A stretch of DNA of 23,858 nt from an uncultured bacterium (GTDB lineage Bacteria > Bacillota > Clostridia > Christensenellales > QALW01): assembly GCA_905214315.1 (NCBI GenBank), contig CAJMLN010000027.1, positions 1 through 23,858 of the forward strand. The letters are read 5' to 3'. Below the pieces are notes generated by a model. The model did no database searches. It was not told the DNA's origin and saw nothing but the letters and a program-made list of their open reading frames with translations. Numbering within the stretch: the first letter of the stretch is position 1; every line of letters starts with the position of its first letter. A program made the position numbers and the translations under genes. Shown here in pieces: positions 22,385-23,858 of the stretch.

Positions 22385-23141
22385 AACGGTTGGCAGGCTT
22401 ATCAAAGCGGTTTTTATTGCTGCATTTTGGCTTTTTCTCTGGCAGGCGGTATACTGGATTGTAGGAAATGAAATTTTTGTGGCTTCTCCCATAGCGGTGG
22501 CAAAAAGGCTGCTCATGCTTATGGGCAGGTCTTCTTTCTGGTATACGGTTCTTACCAGTATCGGACGTATTTTTTTAGGATTTTTGATCGGCATTTTGTT
22601 GGGCATCTTTCTGGGTGCCTGCTGCAGCAGTAAAATAACCGAAGAGCTGCTCTCTCCCCTGAAAGGAATTATAAAAGCGACGCCGGTGGCTTCCTTTATT
22701 ATGCTTGCGTGGATCTGGCTGCAAAGGGATCAGATTCCGGTTTTTATCGCTGTGCTGATGGTAACGCCGATTATATGGGGCAATATTACCGTTGGAATTC
22801 GCAGCGTACAGCAGGAGTATCTTATCTTGGCAAAGGTATACGGACTTTCCTTTGGAAAAAAGCTGAGGTATATCTATATTCCTTCGGTGATGCCTTATTT
22901 TACGTCGGCGGCTTATACGTCGGCAGGCTTGGTATGGAAGGCCGGAATTGCCGCTGAGGTTTTGTGCCAGCCGAAAAATTCGATCGGCGCCAATTTGTTT
23001 CAGGCCAAAAATTTATTGGAGACACAGGATGTGTTCGCCTGGACAGCGGTGGTTATTCTGATCAGTTTATGTTTAGAGGCCGGTCTGCGGGGATTATTTC
23101 AAAAATTAGGTAAAAAATTTACGTTGGCGGGGATAAAATGA
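22359..23141 (+). CDS. ABC importer permease (NitT/TauT/ThiX-like)
   Basis: The 260-residue membrane protein has about six hydrophobic helices and the cytoplasmic EAA-type loop that docks the ATPase (EYLILAKVYGLSFGKKLRYI, followed by YIPSVMPYF). Length and motif fit the SsuC/TauC/ThiX permeases. The start is a GTG inside the end of the binding-protein gene. GGGGG lies about 11 bases before it, a little far, so translation probably relies on coupling. No ATG offers a better alternative without losing the first helix. Its stop overlaps the ATPase start by 4 bases. Confidence 0.92.
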   Translation: MKISIIKNKTVGRLIKAVFIAAFWLFLWQAVYWIVGNEIFVASPIAVAKRLLMLMGRSSFWYTVLTSIGRIFLGFLIGILLGIFLGACCSSKITEELLSPLKGIIKATPVASFIMLAWIWLQRDQIPVFIAVLMVTPIIWGNITVGIRSVQQEYLILAKVYGLSFGKKLRYIYIPSVMPYFTSAAYTSAGLVWKAGIAAEVLCQPKNSIGANLFQAKNLLETQDVFAWTAVVILISLCLEAGLRGLFQKLGKKFTLAGIK

Positions 23142-23692
23142 TTCAGGTAAAAGATCTTACGGTGAAATTTGAAAAAACCGTTTTGCATGATGTCAGCTTT
23201 ACGCTTCCGCAAAACGGTATATATTGTATTACCGGTCCCTCGGGAATCGGCAAGAGCACGTTGTTAAATGCCATCGCGGGGATAGTACCCTACAGCGGAA
23301 CGGTTCTTGCTGAAGGAAAGATCGCGTATCTGTTTCAGGAGGATCGTCTGCTTCCGTGGTTCAGTGCTTTGGAGAATGTTCGTCTGGTTCTGAAAGAGAA
23401 TTTTGACCGGGCGGAATATTATATCCGTAAATTCGGTTTAAGCGAGGCAGCCGGGAAATTTCCGGCAGAGCTCAGCGGCGGTATGCAGCGGCGGTGCGCC
23501 CTGGCTCGGTGCTTTGCCTATGACGGCGATATCCTGCTGCTGGATGAGCCCTTTCGGGGGCTGGATGAAGGCAATGCCGATATTGTGCGCAGGGAGATCA
23601 AAGACCTGGCTGGAAGGCGTGTGATCCTTGTTGTCACGCATGACGGGGAAGATATTAAAAAACTTGCTGCCCAAGGCTTGTCGTTATTTTAG
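23138..23692 (+). CDS. ABC importer ATP-binding protein, unusually short
   Basis: The 184-residue ATPase has Walker A GPSGIGKST (33-41), Q loop LFQEDRLLPW, signature LSGGMQRR, Walker B DILLLDEP with D loop GLDE, and switch His in VVTHD. All catalytic motifs are present, so it should work. Relatives such as SsuB, TauB and ThiZ are about 240-260 residues. The missing part is the C-terminal tail after the switch loop plus some loops in the core. The stop is clean with no sign of a frameshift. It is the last gene of the operon and overlaps the convergent gene's stop by 3-4 bases. Confidence 0.93.
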   Translation: MIQVKDLTVKFEKTVLHDVSFTLPQNGIYCITGPSGIGKSTLLNAIAGIVPYSGTVLAEGKIAYLFQEDRLLPWFSALENVRLVLKENFDRAEYYIRKFGLSEAAGKFPAELSGGMQRRCALARCFAYDGDILLLDEPFRGLDEGNADIVRREIKDLAGRRVILVVTHDGEDIKKLAAQGLSLF

Positions 23693-23858
23693 AAATTGCG
23701 CTTGGATGCGGCCGCTTGGGCAATGACATCCTTTAGGGTGTCGATGTACTGCTGAGTGTTGTTTTGTGCGTTCCCGTTGGATGACGGCGAGGGTGTACCG
23801 CCTATGGAGTTCATCCCGTTCATAAGCGACGGAAGCATGGAAAAAAGATTTCCGAAAT
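23689..23858 (-). CDS. C-terminal end of an unrecognised protein
   Basis: On the minus strand a frame is open from the right edge to a TAA at 23691-23689, about 55 codons. The end is rich in Asn, Ser, Gly and Met (LFSMLPSLMNGMNSIGG, then PSPSSNGNAQNN). It finishes with a helix-like YIDTLKDVIAQAAASKRNF. Low-complexity sequence followed by a short helix suggests a flexible tail. I do not recognise the family. The reality of the gene rests on the long stop-free frame and the convergent layout, so confidence is moderate. Confidence 0.6.
   Translation of the reverse strand, partial: FGNLFSMLPSLMNGMNSIGGTPSPSSNGNAQNNTQQYIDTLKDVIAQAAASKRNF

Noticed and set aside
1..23858. CRISPR array, insertion sequence, prophage, tRNA or rRNA genes
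   Set aside because: I found no regularly spaced repeats of CRISPR size, no transposase or integrase motifs, no terminal inverted repeats and no cloverleaf or rRNA-like segments on reading through both strands by eye.

Overview
The window looks like chromosomal DNA of a Gram-positive, low-to-mid GC Clostridia (Bacillota), possibly Lachnospiraceae-like. The evidence is strong AGGAGG-type ribosome binding sites, TTG and GTG starts, sigma-A-type promoters, a class B sortase, MutS2, a PucR/CdaR-type regulator, an FeFe-hydrogenase-associated TM1266-type protein and a domain-permuted GH3 glucosidase. This lineage call is inference; there is no rRNA or other phylogenetic marker. I see no tRNA or rRNA gene, transposase, phage gene or CRISPR array, and no gap over 300 bases without a gene.

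Layout. 1-2335: the 3' end of a processive family 2 glycosyltransferase, then glucose-6-phosphate isomerase and a terminator. 2372-2943: a membrane-anchored XRE regulator with its own promoter, ending at a bidirectional terminator. 2946-5160 (minus): a class B sortase with a C-terminal SH3 domain, followed by an alpha/beta hydrolase. 5161-5345: a divergent promoter region with an 8-bp inverted repeat over both -35 areas. 5346-8653: a polyprenyl-phosphate glycosyltransferase overlapping mutS2. 8704-12021: response regulator, sensor kinase and HtrA-like protease in one tight operon; the protease has Glu where the catalytic Asp is expected. 12113-14557: a GH3 beta-glucosidase with swapped domain order. 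14747-16372 (minus): a zinc-ribbon membrane protein, divergent from a class A penicillin-binding protein (16482-18749). 18804-20932: a PucR/CdaR-type regulator and an S41 (CtpA-type) protease. 20921-23692: a consensus promoter, a structured leader ending in an intrinsic terminator, then a TM1266-type protein and a three-part NitT/TauT/ThiY-like ABC importer, all overlapping. 23689-23858 (minus): the C-terminus of an unrecognised protein, convergent with and overlapping the ABC operon.

How it fits together. Much of the window concerns the cell envelope: sortase, penicillin-binding protein, two glycosyltransferases, two PDZ proteases, a two-component system and a zinc-ribbon membrane protein. 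The best candidate for something undescribed is the ABC operon. Its leader can form either a terminator hairpin or an alternative pairing that takes away the terminator's 5' arm, the layout of a transcriptional riboswitch or attenuator. I do not recognise the aptamer class, and the first gene is of a type linked to FeFe hydrogenase rather than to transport.
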